Part shown: piece by piece, positions 62,821-64,000 of the stretch
Layout: every line of letters begins with the position of its first letter
Position numbering within the stretch: the stretch's first letter is position 1
Assembly: GCF_020531985.1 (NCBI RefSeq)
Contig: NZ_JAJAVQ010000004.1
Coordinates: 620,001-684,000 of the forward strand
DNA: 64,000 nt
Direction of reading: 5' to 3'
Source of the DNA: Rheinheimera aquimaris
Lineage (GTDB): Bacteria; Pseudomonadota; Gammaproteobacteria; Enterobacterales; Alteromonadaceae
Translations under genes and position numbers: made by a program
Notes under the pieces: model-generated
Seen by the model: only the letters and a program-made list of their open reading frames with translations
What the model was told of the DNA's origin: nothing
The model's database searches: none

Positions 62821-63900
62821 ATGTTACAACAACAGGATGCAGTTTGGTTTTCAAATCAGTTAGTTAGCTGGTATCAGCAGCACGGACGTAAAACACTGCC
62901 GTGGCAACTGGAGAAAACGCCTTATAAAACCTGGCTCAGTGAAATAATGCTGCAGCAAACCCAGGTTGCGACTGTTATTCCTTATTTTGAACGCTTCTTG
63001 GCACGTTTTAACGATGTCGAGGCATTGGCTGCAGCAGAGCTTGATGAAGTACTACATTTATGGACCGGGCTTGGTTACTACGCCCGGGCGCGCAATCTGC
63101 ATAAAGCCGCAAAAATGATAGTGGCAGAGCATCGGGGCCAGTTCCCGCTAGGGTTTGAACAGGTACTGGCACTGCCGGGCATTGGCAGGTCAACCGCCGG
63201 TGCCGTACTGTCGTTAGCTTTGGGCCAGCATTACCCTATTCTGGATGGTAACTGTAAGCGCGTTTTGGCGCGTTTTGCGGCAGTACCCGGCTGGCCGGGA
63301 GACAAAGCTACAGAACAAACACTGTGGCAACTGGCTGAGCAGATAACACCAAAACAGACGGTGGCGCAGTTTAATCAGGCCATGATGGATCTTGGCGCGA
63401 CATTATGCAGCCGCAGTAAGCCGCGCTGCAGCGAATGTCCGCTGAAATTAAAGTGTAAAGCGGCGCTGGCAGGCGAACAGGCGCTTTATCCGGGCAAAAA
63501 ACCGAAGAAAGCGCTGCCGGAGAGGCAAAGCTTCTGGTTGCTGCTGCAGCACCAGCAGCAGGTGTTGTTGTTACAGCGACCGGCAGCAGGCTTGTGGGGG
63601 GGGTTGTATGGCTTTATTGAATTTGCCACCGCACAGGAGCGCGAGCAGTACCTGGCGTTACATGCTTTGCAAATTGAGACTACCGAACAGCTACCGGCTT
63701 TTCGGCATACCTTCAGCCATTTTCATCTGTGGATCCAACCGCAATTGCTTAAGTTGAAATCGTTGCCGGATGCAGTGCAGGAGCATTCTGGTGCAAGTTG
63801 GTTTAGAATAGATGCCATTCCTGCGGTTGGTTTGTCAGCTCCGGCAAAGCAGCTGTTTCAACAACTGATTGCTACAACAGCGGATTCTGAGGATCGTTAA
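62821..63900 (+). CDS. mutY: A/G-specific adenine glycosylase
   Basis: MutY, 359 residues, removes A opposite 8-oxoG. The helix-hairpin-helix glycosylase domain has [35 protein letters not shown] and catalytic Asp in [11 protein letters not shown]. The 4Fe-4S ligands follow the pattern C-x6-C-x2-C-x5-C in [23 protein letters not shown]-like C-terminal domain recognises 8-oxoG. The ATG at 62821 is the first that fits the family; the open frame extends far upstream opposite trmB but is not coding. yggX follows two bases downstream, in the usual mutY-yggX order. Confidence 0.96.
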   Translation: MLQQQDAVWFSNQLVSWYQQHGRKTLPWQLEKTPYKTWLSEIMLQQTQVATVIPYFERFLARFNDVEALAAAELDEVLHLWTGLGYYARARNLHKAAKMIVAEHRGQFPLGFEQVLALPGIGRSTAGAVLSLALGQHYPILDGNCKRVLARFAAVPGWPGDKATEQTLWQLAEQITPKQTVAQFNQAMMDLGATLCSRSKPRCSECPLKLKCKAALAGEQALYPGKKPKKALPERQSFWLLLQHQQQVLLLQRPAAGLWGGLYGFIEFATAQEREQYLALHALQIETTEQLPAFRHTFSHFHLWIQPQLLKLKSLPDAVQEHSGASWFRIDAIPAVGLSAPAKQLFQQLIATTADSEDR

Positions 63901-63902
63901 GT

Positions 63903-64000
63903 ATGAGCCGTACAGTATTTTGTGAATATTTAAAAAAAGAAGCACCAGGCCTGGATTTTCAATTGTATCCGGGAGATTTGGGCAAGAAAATTTTTAACTC
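63903..64000 (+). CDS. yggX: Fe(2+)-trafficking protein YggX, partial
   Basis: The first 32 codons of Ygg[20 protein letters not shown] with the conserved Cys7. YggX protects iron-sulfur proteins from oxidative damage. The window ends within the gene. It lies two bases after mutY, in the order found in most gammaproteobacteria. Confidence 0.93.
   Translation, partial: MSRTVFCEYLKKEAPGLDFQLYPGDLGKKIFN

Overview
The window is chromosomal DNA of a gammaproteobacterium. ArcA/ArcB, GltB/GltD, PutA, AceK, RsmC, TrmB, MutY and YggX all read as gammaproteobacterial housekeeping proteins. The set of accessory families (DUF3718, DUF3293, DUF4386, tandem LytS kinases, CHRD protein, secreted cyanophycinase) suggests the Alteromonadales/Chromatiaceae marine-freshwater group around Rheinheimera, Alishewanella and Arsukibacterium. 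The genus is an inference from protein style, not a measured identity. No rRNA, tRNA, CRISPR array, prophage or intact insertion sequence was found.

Layout. 1-8.6 kb: a LytTR response regulator with two tandem LytS-type kinases, an M14 peptidase with an alpha/beta hydrolase, and RNA-modification enzymes (TapT, a RluA-family synthase). 8.6-20.9 kb: a chemoreceptor, YaiI, a stand-alone NAD(P)H-hydrate dehydratase, AceK, a membrane spermidine-synthase-like protein, PutA and an RDD protein. 20.9-31.8 kb: many small stress and regulatory genes. These include a small membrane protein that seems to start at ATT, a MarR regulator with two palindromic operators, OsmC, a lipocalin gene interrupted by an in-frame TGA, a rhodanese/FtrA pair with a nested palindrome, and AcuI/TetR with matching operators.

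31.8-35.1 kb is an AT-rich accessory island with three genes on the + strand: a DUF6610-like protein with a tRNA-guanine-transglycosylase-like core, a four-helix membrane protein, and a fusion of an Mrr-type nuclease with an ImmA/IrrE metalloprotease. It is the best candidate for an undescribed system (defence or conflict) in this window.

35.1-44 kb: AraC/SDR, MocR/CcoG and GntR(YtrA-type)/hydrolase gene pairs, each divergent around likely operators. 44-50 kb: gltBD. 50.3-55.2 kb: an isoaspartyl dipeptidase, a YfcC-type transporter and a secreted cyanophycinase, which together form a plausible pathway for using external cyanophycin (a beta-Asp-Arg polymer). 55.3-60.1 kb: arcB and arcA, convergent and adjacent, and another sensor kinase. 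60.2-64 kb: DUF3293, rsmC, trmB, mutY and the start of yggX.

Most calls rest on motifs read by eye in the translated sequences. Operator and terminator calls rest on inverted or direct repeats found by reading, and none was tested by folding or searching.
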